In this document: one piece after another, positions 1 to 11,103 of the stretch
Position numbering within the stretch: the stretch's first letter is position 1
Layout: every line of letters starts with the position of its first letter
NCBI GenBank assembly: GCA_036571765.1
Contig: BROE01000003.1
Location: forward strand, 6,138,570-6,202,569
DNA from: Plecoglossus altivelis
Taxonomy: Eukaryota; Chordata; Actinopteri; Osmeriformes; Plecoglossidae
Direction of reading: 5' to 3'
Length of the DNA: 64,000 bases
Program-made: the position numbers and the translations under genes
The notes under the pieces: model-generated
Told to the model about the DNA's origin: nothing
The model's database searches: none
What the model saw: the letters and a program-made list of their open reading frames with translations, nothing else

Positions 1-3000
1 TGATTTGACTGTCTCTTTCACCTGATGAAAATCACATACATCTGCCACAGACCCATCCAGACACACACAAGCACGCACACACATGCACACACAAACACAC
101 ACACACACACACACAGCAAACAGAGATTAACCCATGGAGACTGGTTGTCTGCACGTGTCTGTAGATAGAGTCAGGCATGGCAGTGCTTTAACAGGTGTGG
201 CACCAATTTCCTCTGATCACTGGCAGGCCAGGTACTGAAGCAGTTAAGTGGCTCCGTAACATCCAGAAAAGTCTCTATTCAAACTGGACAAAATTGATTC
301 TATTCAAGGGGGTCTTGGCACAAACAAATGAAAAACCTAGACTGTTAAAGAAATATATTTTCACAGTTTTGCTCCCGTGCTATTTTACTAATGACCCTTG
401 TACAGCGAAATGACAAAGACATTATGTTAAAATATTAACGAGAAACTGTGTTTTCAAGTGATTAATGCAATTTTACAAACAAGATCTGTGTAAATGGCAC
501 ACAGAAAATGTGTGTTTTAAAATCTTTAAATGACAATCTTTTATGAAATGACCATACACATAAAGTATTCTATTATGACAAAAGTAGAATTCATCATCAG
601 GCTCTGAGGGCAGCCTGAATCTGAACCCACTCTTCCTCCCTCCTCCTTCCCCCTCCCTTCCCTCTCCTCCACCTCTGTTCAGCTCTGTCAGATGATTGAG
701 TGAAATCTTTCTTCTCCTATTGTTAGACTGTGTTACTTCAATCTCCAACACTAGGAGGAGGAATTGAATCCCATAATGATTTTACCCCTCTCCCAATTCC
801 ACCTCATTGATTTTAGGCACAAAGCATGGCTCAGCGTCAGTGTGGACATTGTCTTATCTTGTAGGTGTATGACTATTCTAACAATTAAACTATATTTAGA
901 GGTCATGCCCCCTCTGTGCATCACCTTCTATTAAAAGTGTCTCATGAATTAATCAAATTAGTTGAGGGACAAACGAAAAAGGCAAAGGATTCAACCGTGG
1001 AACTGAACAAAATGACTACCACTGTGAAGTGTGAACTCTCCTCCAGCCTTATCGGGGGGCGGGGGGCATTCTACACACTAATTTTAGGCCCTGTTTGTGT
1101 CTGCCGAGTGTGGTTATCTCTTTGTTCGGGTGCTAGGGCTCTGGGAACTGCCATGTTCTCTGAGGGAGACGGGTCTTCATCAAGGGACACCCTGGTGGAC
1201 TGAAGCCTCTGCGCTAAAGACAGGCCTGTGAGGATGTGGGAGAGGGGGAGGAATGCCCCACACCTCTCCGTAGGTTGAAACGTCTTATCCTGTCATCAGC
1301 AGACAGGATGAGCCTCAGAGCTGAAGTCTGTTCTGTGATGTGGAGGGTTAAAGGGCTGGGCTGAAGCAGGGGGAGTGCCGAGAAAAACCTCCAGCTAGCA
1401 GGACAAGCTTGATGTTGGAGGTGGTGGTGGAGTGCAGTTATGTGGACAGGTACTGTTAAAGCTGTAAGGGGGTGGGGTGAAGTGAGGTTGGGGGCTCTGC
1501 AACCGGTACACTCTCGTTTTGCCTTGGCTTCAATGAAGTGGATCAATGGTCTCGTGGACACGTGGTTGATCAACTGTGTAAATACTCCTTAAAAACATGA
1601 GATCTTCAGTGTTGAATGGAAACATCCTCTCTCTAATAATTCAAGTTAAATGATTATTTGACACTTCTCTCATTTCTCAGTACTGTACATAAAACACAAA
1701 TGAAAGCTAGTCACTCTCCACTCCACTCCAATTAGTCCACCATACAACCGGCTGTTTAGCTTTTAACGTTGCCCTGCGGCAGCTTGGTCCAGACACAGTG
1801 TTCTCGTGAATAATTCCCCTCCACAAGCTTAATGTAAATAATGTTCTGAGAAGAACTCCATCTCCCAGCATCTGGACAATGCTAAACAAACAGAATCAAC
1901 AGTGAGAAGTGATCCCCAGTGTGGTTTCCATTACACGCTTTTCTGCTGCCATTAAAATGAGGTGAAGGCAAACTGATCGAAGAACAGACCAATGCTGTGG
2001 GAGAGAGCATGAATCAGTGTAATGTAACGTGTCAGTGTGTTTGAAATGTTACAGTCTCACCTGTATCTGTTTCCCCTGACTAGATACTGAATTTTATTAT
2101 TTTATATCTGGAGCAAGATGGACATTTGTAATCTTATAAAAAGTATTGCATCTTTAAATGTTTCACCCATTGTTGACCACAGGCCACGGAGGCACCTTTG
2201 GCTGAAAATGAACTCCAAAATAGCCTTAATAATGGACATGTGCTTGTTCTTGTTTACAGACAACGATGAGAGAACACACGTCTCCCCTCAAGGCCAGAGG
2301 ACTTTTAATAGACTTTTAATAGAAGCTTGCACCCCCTATGCACAAGACTGACCCAGCTTTAATGTTCCTACTCCTCATTTAGTGCTCTGACAGAATGAGT
2401 TAGTCAAAGCCAGCCTGTCCCTGTTGAGGCCAATTAGCAGGCTAGCTCAGTGCACTCAGACAGTGAGCCCACAAGGCATTCTCCCAACTTAAACTGCCCA
2501 TACCTATAGGAGACCCTTAATGGACAGAAGACCCCCAACGCAAGACTCTGATTGGCCACTGAGAGCCATCCCCACCCAACACGCTGGCCCCGTTATTTTG
2601 GTTTCAGTTCACAAATAGTGCAGCAGTTGTCTTGCCAGGGGACTGCAGGGCTTTAACTGACATTCCTCTGCTTTCCCATACTCTCGGTCAATCTACGGCT
2701 GACCATATGAATATATACTAGGCATGTTCTCTTTTAAGCTCCGTGATCCACACAATTGGCCCAAAGGTCCCTTCTCGGAAACAGTTTACACACGATCATT
2801 TGAATAAGCGTGTAATCATGCTATCTTTTATGGGTTTTCAGATTCTAAGTGTGACACGTTTCATGGCAGTTCAACACCCTCGGGGAATGATTAAAAGCGA
2901 AGGGATAGAGGAGATTAAAGGAAATGGGTGTTTGAGACGGTGGACTCAAACACCGGTGGACGGTGGACTGAGCACGAGGCTATCCTTTAGGAAGTCCACA

Positions 3001-4616
3001 CAGCTCATTTCCCTTGTGCTCTGCGACTTCTAAACATAACCTGCTGACCCTGACCTACTGAGGGAGAGGGAAAGTTGAGAATAAGTCAAAAAATTGTTGA
3101 AAAAGTGAAAGGGAATTTATTGGAGTCAGCAAAAAGAAAGTATGAGAAGAGTTAGAAGGAGGAGAGGAAAAGAGAGAGAGACTTGAGCTGGGCTTAGTTA
3201 TTTCTTCATCCCCAGATGGATCCAGGACATATTCATCATATCTTGCTACCTTACAGACAGAACTGAAGAACAGAGCTTCCGACTTGCCCTGTCTTCAACT
3301 ATGAGATCATCCATTAGACACCACACCTAGGATATTGTATAGACTTAAAGTGGGCAAAAAGGACCCCCTATCGGACTGTCATCAAATCTCATGAGTCAGT
3401 GCAGCTAAAAGTTCACAGCTGTTAATAACCCAAATACTGGGCAGCTGTCTCCGGCAGGGCCTGTAGCACTTATCACCACAGGATTAGTTTACGATGTGAC
3501 GTTCGAGAAAGCCTGCCAAGAGAAATGATCTGCGCTTTTGTAATTCAATGTACCTCATTGAGTCAAAAAAGGATGAGTTTCCATGATTTAAAAGATGGCA
3601 TGGGATAACTGTGGCCAGATGAGGTAAAGACCCTAATTGGATGTAAGTCCAGACTCTTGAAACATATCTCGGTCAAGTATGTGTTGTGGGTGAGAGTACA
3701 GTAGCATGTGAGCATCTGCTCTTGAGCATGCAGGGGCACCCTTCTCTCTTACGGGGGCAAGTTGGAAACGTGATTGCTTGAAAATCAGACAGCTGCTACA
3801 GGGAATACGCTTCGCTATGAAATCGGAACCCTCGCAGACATTCACATGACACAGATAGCAGACAACACGCTGGGTAAAGAGGTTGTGTCCCCAGCCTTGG
3901 GAAACTGCAAACCTGGCTTGTGTTTACATCTTCCTGGAGTCTGTGCAAGGTTTACAGATCCCCACAAACGTTGCACCTAAATGTGATCTCAAACATTGGC
4001 CATTTTATTTCTTTGATACCCAATTGCACTCAACAGTAGATATTTAATTTCACTGATTTAGTATGTATGAATGTTCGATTATTTCAGAAACCTGCCATCA
4101 ATTTCAGCAAAATCAGCTGCAGTCAAACTTTAGTAACACATCACACTTGACTCTCCCACACAGTCCTACAAACACACTTACACACATGCACACACACGCA
4201 CGCAAACATTCCCTTCCCATAGTGCTCCTCAGACCTGTCACCCCATGGCACCCATCAGTGGTAGAAACCTATGCAGTGCTTGGTATAGAAAACAGAACTA
4301 AGTAGGTGTTTGCCCCAAGAGGGGATCAGCAGAGAAATCTCAGCCTGGAGTTAGGGGGGGAGTGGGGGTTGTACCAACACATGTTTGGAGAGCCTCATCT
4401 AATGGATCTTTGCTTTCCAGGTCAAAGCCCCTATAAGTTGAGCTCACATATGGCTCAAATCTCACCTGGATTAAGAAAAGATAGGAGAGGGAAGAGATGA
4501 CAGACTAATACCTGGATGTCTTCGGGGCTATCTGTTCACATGCCTCATTTTGGGCCTGGTTTGGAGTTGCGCTCGATACAAATTAGCTGTATTTAAAACC
4601 AAAGCAAGCTACGGGT
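1..4616. other. Upstream flank, no gene found
   Basis: Only short non-conserved open frames, which read like chance translations. A (CA)-rich microsatellite lies at 61-115 and a smaller one near 4160-4205. A C/T-rich stretch lies at 625-680. Nothing here resembles an exon with splice signals. Confidence 0.6.
61..115. repeat. (CA)n-rich microsatellite
   Basis: acacacacaagcacgcacac followed by a purer (AC) run; interrupted dinucleotide repeat. Confidence 0.9.
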
Positions 4617-5996
4617 TAAAGGAGAAACATGTGAAAAGGGGAATCTTTGAAAGACATTTGAACCATAACAAAACTGGGATTAGACGAAAAAGATCAAGCG
4701 CACCACACAAATAAGATCCATCTTGGTGGTGTTTGTGTGCGTGTGGTGACATTTCTCGAGCAACACAATGTTCATCAAGAGTCATTCTTATGTCTTCTCT
4801 TAGTGGCATTCAGTCCCAAAGGGTAAACATAAAGCTGTCAAGCTCAAAGGGGATCCCTAAACATAAGACTATGTTTTTATGAAAGCAATAAGAACGTGCT
4901 ATACAATTACTCTGCACTCTGTTTTCAAAACAATCCTCATAATTTACTGTGAAAAACCCTATCCTGTCTGGCTTCCCTTCACAGATGGAAATCTCAAAAT
5001 AAATACATCTATTTACAACCTGTGCGTAATTTTTAACAGGGTGCTAGTGTCTCCGTACGGGGACAACAATCCAGCAGAGGAGTAGGGAGATCGAGTATGG
5101 AGAAGAAGAATGAACTCGTGTGTAAGGCCTGACTACGTTGTGTTTTTACAAGATGTCTACGGCAAAGCAACAAATGCACCACTCAATGGGAGCAGGAAAG
5201 AAGTTGACAGACCACTGTGTTTAAAGGCAGTGGAATTTCTCATCTTATGAAGGTCTGTGAAGGGCAGAGTATGGGGGGGCGGAAGCTTCTTTGGAAGGAG
5301 AGGGGGGGGCTTAATCTGGAGTACAAGACAAACGGTCTCAGGTGGCCGAGCCTCTTGATCATCCACCATGGAAGCACCTGAGCTGAGAAAGCTGTGGGAG
5401 AGGAAGGTCAAGCTGGAGGTGGGAGGAGGTGATGGAAGACAGGAGGGAGGGAAGGGGGGGAGGGAGGGAGAAAAGGGAGGGAGGGAGGGAGGGGTGAAGT
5501 GAGGAAGGGGGAAGGCAAGAAGGCCGGACAGGAGGAAGGGGGTGAGGAGAGGTTGAGAGGGGAGGAGGCAGCGGTGGTTGGTGTTCGGAAAGGAAAGGGG
5601 GGAGGGAGAGAGTAAGGGGGAGTTGAAGTGGGGAGGTTAAAGGGGGGAAAGAGAGGGTGAAGGCATGGTATGGAGGTTTTGGTAAAGACTTTGAGGTGGG
5701 AATAACTAGGGGCATGGTCTAATATGTTTTTGGTTACTACCGTTGGATGCACAAAGTAACTTCACTCCCATTTGTCCCACTTCAACTTGCTTCCATTATA
5801 CTCCCTCTGATTGATTCCCATCGTTAGACCAGCCTGTGGGGATATGATACACTTAGTGTCGTGGGTAATAATAAAATTTACTATTGTATTGTATGCTCTA
5901 TAAGATCTGACATATAGCCCATCTCCATAATCATGTTCAGTGAATCCAGGAATAATTTTATCATCAGGGCTAGGACCACAGGGAGGTGACAAGTAA
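4617..5996. repeat. Gap-flanking duplication, copy A
   Basis: About 1380 nt that recur at 6267-7531 in the same orientation. It starts taaaggagaaacatgtg and ends exactly at the first N of the gap. Includes a G-rich purine tract at about 5405-5650. Relative to copy B it has an unrelated 152-nt patch (about 5017-5168) and many one-base differences in homopolymers. Confidence 0.9.
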
Positions 5997-6266
5997 NNNN
6001 NNNNNNNNNNNNNNNNNNNNNNNNNNNNNNNNNNNNNNNNNNNNNNNNNNNNNNNNNNNNNNNNNNNNNNNNNNNNNNNNNNNNNNNNNNNNNNNNNNNN
6101 NNNNNNNNNNNNNNNNNNNNNNNNNNNNNNNNNNNNNNNNNNNNNNNNNNNNNNNNNNNNNNNNNNNNNNNNNNNNNNNNNNNNNNNNNNNNNNNNNNNN
6201 NNNNNNNNNNNNNNNNNNNNNNNNNNNNNNNNNNNNNNNNNNNNNNNNNNNNNNNNNNNNNNNNNN
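5997..6266. other. Assembly gap, 270 N
   Basis: A run of 270 undetermined bases. Any open frame crossing it is meaningless. Confidence 0.99.
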
Positions 6267-7531
6267 TAAAGGAGAAACATGTGAAAAGGGGAATCTTTGA
6301 AAGACATTTGAACCATAACAAAACTGGGATTAGACGAAAAAGATCAAGCGCACCACACAAATAAGATCCATCTTGGTGGTGTTTGTACTTGCGTGTGGTG
6401 ACATTTCTCGAGCAACACAATGTTCATCAAGAGTCATTCTTATGTCTTCTCTTAGTGGCATTCAGTCCCAAAGGGTAAACATAAAGCTGTCAAGCTCAAA
6501 GGGGATCCCTAAACATAAGACTATGTTTTTATGAAAGCAATAAGAACGTGCTATACAATTACTCTGCACTCTGTTTTCAAAACAATCCTCATAATTTACT
6601 GTGAAAAACCCTATCCTGTCTGGCTTCCCTTCACAGATGGAAATCTCAAAATAAATACATCTATTTACCATTTTTACAGTCATCTCAGGGGACAAATCAC
6701 AGTGAGAGTGGAGAGAGAAGCTGTTTTGACATGATGTTTTAAAGTTTACGAGGGCTAAAGCTAACAATGCACCACTCAATGGGAGCAGGAAAGAAGTTGA
6801 CAGACCACTGTGGTTTAAAAGGCGTGGATTTCTCATCTATAATGAGGTTGTGAGGGCAGGTATGGGGGCGAAGCTTCTTGGAAGGAGAGGGGGGGCCTTA
6901 ATCTGAGTACAAGGACGACCGCAGGTTCAGAGTGGCGAGCCTTCATTGGATCATCCCCATGGCAAGCACCTGAGACTGAAAGCTGTTGGGAGAGGCGAAG
7001 GTTCAGCTGGAGTGGAGAGATGGTGATGGAAGCAGGAGGAGGGAGGAGGAGAAGGGAGGAGGGAGGGGGTGAAGTGAGGAAGGGGGAAGGCAAGAAGGCC
7101 GGACAGGAGGAAGGGGGTGAGGAGAGGTTGAGAGGGGAGGGAGGCAGCGGTGGTGGTTCGAAGGAAAGGGGGGAGGGAGAGAGTAAGGGGGGAGTTGAAG
7201 TGGGGAGGTTAAAGGGGGAGAGGGTGAGGCCATGGTGGAGGTTGGAAGATTTGAGGGTGGGAAAACTAGGGGCATGGTCTATATGTTTTGGTTACTACCT
7301 TGGTGACAAAGTAACTTCATCCCATTTCCACTTCACTGCTTCCATTTACTCCTCTGATGATTCGCATCGTTAGACCAGCACTGTGTGGAATGAAACACTT
7401 AGTGTGTGGGTATACATAAATTACTATTGTATTGTATTGCTATATGATCTGACATATTAGCCCATCTCCATTCATGTTCAGTATACCAATGAATAATTTA
7501 TCATCAGGCTAGACCACAGGAGGTGACAATG
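6267..7531. repeat. Gap-flanking duplication, copy B
   Basis: Direct repeat of 4617-5996, beginning at the first base after the gap and losing similarity near gaggtgacaa at 7531. It is shorter (about 1265 nt), mainly from single-base losses in G and A runs. Carries the purine-rich tract at about 7020-7230. Confidence 0.9.
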
Positions 7532-10500
7532 TCCTCCAAGCGCGACTTTTAAGCAAACACAGATGCAACACAGCAGAGGGAGTGGCGCGCAAGGTTGCCT
7601 TTTTTTACCCGTGTATATCTGGAGGTATAGATCACTGTTATGATGGGGAGTTCAAACCCACTGAACCATGGCAGGGAGGGGAGGCGAGTTGTACGAGAGC
7701 TCTCGAGGCCGAGACAAGCTTTGCTCAAGCTGGGAGAGACTGGAGGGGGGTCGACCCCGCAGAATGATAAATCACTGGGGATGCCAGTTGAAAGGCTCCT
7801 ACTGCTGTTTTCAGTCATGGTGTACAGTAGGAATCACCGACCAGCACTTCACGCTCTCACTTCGGAGCCTCCTTCAGTGTCACATCTGGACAGAGGTTGA
7901 CAATTGTACGTGTGTCTGACAAAAAAATGTTGTTAATATTATTACCCTGCGTCTGTGACACAGGGGTATTGCTTGAGTGGCACTTACAAGCCTTGAAAAC
8001 GCTATTCCGTTGACTTTAATTCCTGAATTATTACTTTTTTATCCTCCTGTCAACATTGGTTGGTTGTATATCTTAGTTTAACATACTTACTAGGAACAAA
8101 GATGTTTTGGGGAGGAACAGCACAGCTATAACATGATAAATCTAGGTAAAATATTGTGTTGAGAAATGTATCAATTTACTAGGTTAAAGATCAAAAGACA
8201 GATTATGGATGATAAATAAAAAAGAGGACAATACTTTAAAATCTTCTATTTAAATCTTCTAATCTTCTTTTCCCAGATCATATACACTGAATGGATTTGT
8301 GTAACAACCGTTTTTACAAAGGCACGTATAATGCGATTTTTTTGTATTCCAATCCCCCAATATCTGCTGTCATACTTCCTGTTAGATGCCCTCTCTGATA
8401 CACAGGCTTTGAGACATCACCGTGGTCTCTACTTAAAAGGACAATACTTAAACGGTCACATCCTTTCTGCTGAAATTCCCTTCTCACACTGGAAAAACTT
8501 CAGAATGCACCCTACCCCATCCTTACTATTACTCCCCCTCACTCACACCCTTCACCCTGTTCCCATAATCCAGGCGTCACAGGGGGAGTCCAGGCTAAGG
8601 GGGCATGCGAGGATGAGAGGGACTCCAGAGTTTCTAATCTCTGACAAAAAGTTGGTGGACATGTTGAACCCTCCGAACGGTACTCTTGTCACCGTCCTTT
8701 GATCTGACCTCAACTGTCAGACAATTAGTGGCTGTTGGGGGTGTGAGGAATGGGGTGTGTGGGGGACGAGGGGCTCAGGATTTCAGGGGAAACTATTGTA
8801 AAGTAGGATATAGCATGTTTATTCAATAATCCTTCCCATGGTCCAGTATTCTGTCATAACTGGAGGTCAGGGTGAAAGTTGCAGGTAGCTTGAGTGATAG
8901 ACAATGGGAAGCAGTCAAACCACGATCTGTTCGTGCACATCTGGTGGGAGAATGAGTGTCCCATAGCCAGTGGGACATCTCCTTCATTAACCACTACATC
9001 TGTGGAGTATAATGAGAGTGGGAGAGGTTATACTAGCCAGCATACCAACTCAGGCTACCAGCTCCTCTCAAAAGTCAGAGGGTGCTGTAGGTGATGAAAG
9101 CTTGTTAGGAGAAGATAGTGTTCGTAAACATACAGCACAAGGAAAGGTTGGCACCTGTTTGGCATGCCACCAGCTCGATTGTCTTAGTCACAAACATGAA
9201 AGTTTGGATGGTGTGCTCTTGCCCTCTTAAAATTGGGGAATTAGGATTTGAAATATCAGAATTTAGCAAAGATGTGAAAAACATGGACAGAAAAATATGC
9301 AGAATGTGATTCTGTTCTTAAAAAGAGTGTAAAATGTAATCTAAAAAGAATATGATTGTTTTCACTATTTCATTGTCAGGATAGCTGTAAGGAGTTTGAC
9401 AGTGAGGGAGAGAGGGAGAGAGAGATCGAGAGAAAGAGAGAGAGGTGCTGTCTCAGAGAACTGAAGATAGATGTGGACTGTAACTTGTGACTGTCAAACT
9501 CAATTCCTCCACATTCACAGTATGGCTTGATCATAAAGAGTTCTGGAAGTGGTTTAGGAATCAATGGCTTCGGGGGGGTTCGGAAACAGTTGAATAACAT
9601 CTCAGGGAAGCATCTGAGAGGCTGTAAAGAGAATCACTTTAAAATCTACGAAAATCAACTTCATCTAACCATCTCTCCAATTAATATGCAGAAAAGGTTG
9701 CTTGCTTTGCAGTCTTGAGTTTATTTGATTTGACCTGGGCTAGCTCACCTGAACAATACTCCGGATGTATTAACTCTATGGCTGACTGTTAATAAAACGT
9801 TCCATCCACTTCAGGTTGAAGACATCTGTGGCCAGAGGATACAGCACACAATTGGGGTACTATTGAAAAAATCCCGACTTTAAATAAAACACTATGTGCA
9901 GTGAGTTCTAATTAGCAAAGTAATTGACTATTTAGCTCAAACAGTTGCCGTTTGGATACTTTTCAGTGCAATTATTTCTTTGTAAAGTTTCAATGAATGC
10001 ATCTAAACTAGCTACCGAACGTGCTTTTTGAATAAATAATTGCCATAACGTCGGGTATAGGATGTTTTTGTGTAAAGTCAAAGCGGAGGATCTTACAAGA
10101 ACCAAACGCGCTTCCGGTGAGCCCACCGAAGCTAATCACGCACAATACGGTGACATTTGAGGCCAAAGAAGATGGAAAAAGAAGAGCCTTTTCAAATGTC
10201 CATCAAGTGTGTGTTAGACTTTACGTGCCCAAATGACTAACGAGGATTGGATCATTTCCGAAGCCAAGGAAACCCAACTTTGTCCATGTGGTGTTGAACG
10301 AGGCCGATAGCGAAATAGTCTAAATGTATAGGCTTAACAATTCCAGTGTTAAAATCAACAGTATGTTACCTACAGCCTACTTAAAGATATCTTGAGAGGG
10401 TATTTAGTAATAAAGACTCAAGGCATAAAAGCTTCAAGTATTATTGTCTCATTCATTACTTTCGTTATCCTTTTCAGTGTCTCTGAGTCATTTTAATAAA

Positions 10501-10867
10501 GTATCTTAAAAGACGCATTTTTATCGAGGGATACGTTCAGATTACAAAAATATCCAAATATTTGGCGGCTGATGCTGACCAATGTCCCACTTCGTCATGA
10601 ACATCTGAACTGCTGATTTCTGAACTCCTGATTTCATTTAGAAAATAGACACTCAACCATTGGCTGCCGGACCTATAGGGGCGTAAGGGGCGTTCCTTGT
10701 GAAGTTAGCGCTTAGGGTGCAAGGAGTGTTCAATGGATGGCTAAGAAAAAGTAGTTGGCACTGATCCCTAACAGACGTAGTTCACATTGAGCAGCAATTC
10801 CCTGGAATGTATGGTAAATAGTGCGTGTTTACTGTGAGTACTGGATGCATGTTTAGTGGGTAATGCG
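7532..10867. other. Upstream flank between duplication and 5' UTR
   Basis: No exon recognised. The three overlapping plus-strand frames at 7582-7919 compete with one another and show no family signature. A GA-rich stretch lies at 9405-9445. From about 9900 the sequence is AT-rich. Promoter or enhancer elements may lie here but none can be named from sequence alone. Confidence 0.5.
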
Positions 10868-11012
10868 ATGAGGCCAGTGCACTTTGCAAGACTTGCGCTG
10901 CAGAGAGCCTCCGCGACCTGTTGCTGACAAGCCGGGAGAAGGAGAGGGAGAGCCGTTTGATAGAGGGTAGTGCCTTGGAGACGAGAGCCGCGGTTTCTTC
11001 GCTGAGGAAATC
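10868..11012 (+). promoter_or_regulatory. adamts20: Probable 5' UTR / promoter-proximal region of adamts20
   Basis: The transcription start is not visible. This stretch is GC-richer than the DNA around it, lies directly before the start codon, and contains a short upstream ORF (ATG 10868 to TGA 10925-10927, 19 codons). No convincing TATA box was seen; an inverted CCAAT (attgg) sits near 10658. Assignment rests on position only. Confidence 0.35.
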
Positions 11013-11103
11013 ATGCAGTTTGCAATTTGGCTGGTTGGACTAATGTGTCATCTGTCAGCACTTGTCCGGAGCTCACTGGAATACCGATTACATCCGAAGC
11101 AAG
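11013..11103 (+). CDS. adamts20: adamts20 exon 1: signal peptide
   Basis: Encodes residues 1-30 plus one base (phase 1). The protein starts MQFAIWLVGLMCHLSALV, a typical short hydrophobic signal peptide, then the HPKQ that opens the prodomain in this subgroup. The start is chosen because an in-frame TAG lies at 10968-10970, no ATG lies between, and A is at position -3. The donor is gtaatg. The mature 5' end of the mRNA cannot be placed from sequence. Confidence 0.85.

Noticed and set aside
2430..2510. A-box-like ggctagctcagtgcactcag suggesting a tRNA or SINE
   Set aside because: No B box follows at the right distance, and there is no cloverleaf or SINE tail.
5359..5752. Long minus-strand Pro/Leu/Ser-rich frames of up to 118 residues
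   Set aside because: They are translations of the opposite strand of a G-rich purine tract. Two overlapping frames are open at once, and copy B breaks both.
5762..6420. Apparent 179- to 184-residue minus-strand proteins
   Set aside because: More than half of each is unknown residues from the N gap.
7582..7919. Three overlapping plus-strand frames of 61-86 residues
   Set aside because: No frame is preferred, there is no family signature and no splice or upstream context. Chance in GC-richer DNA.
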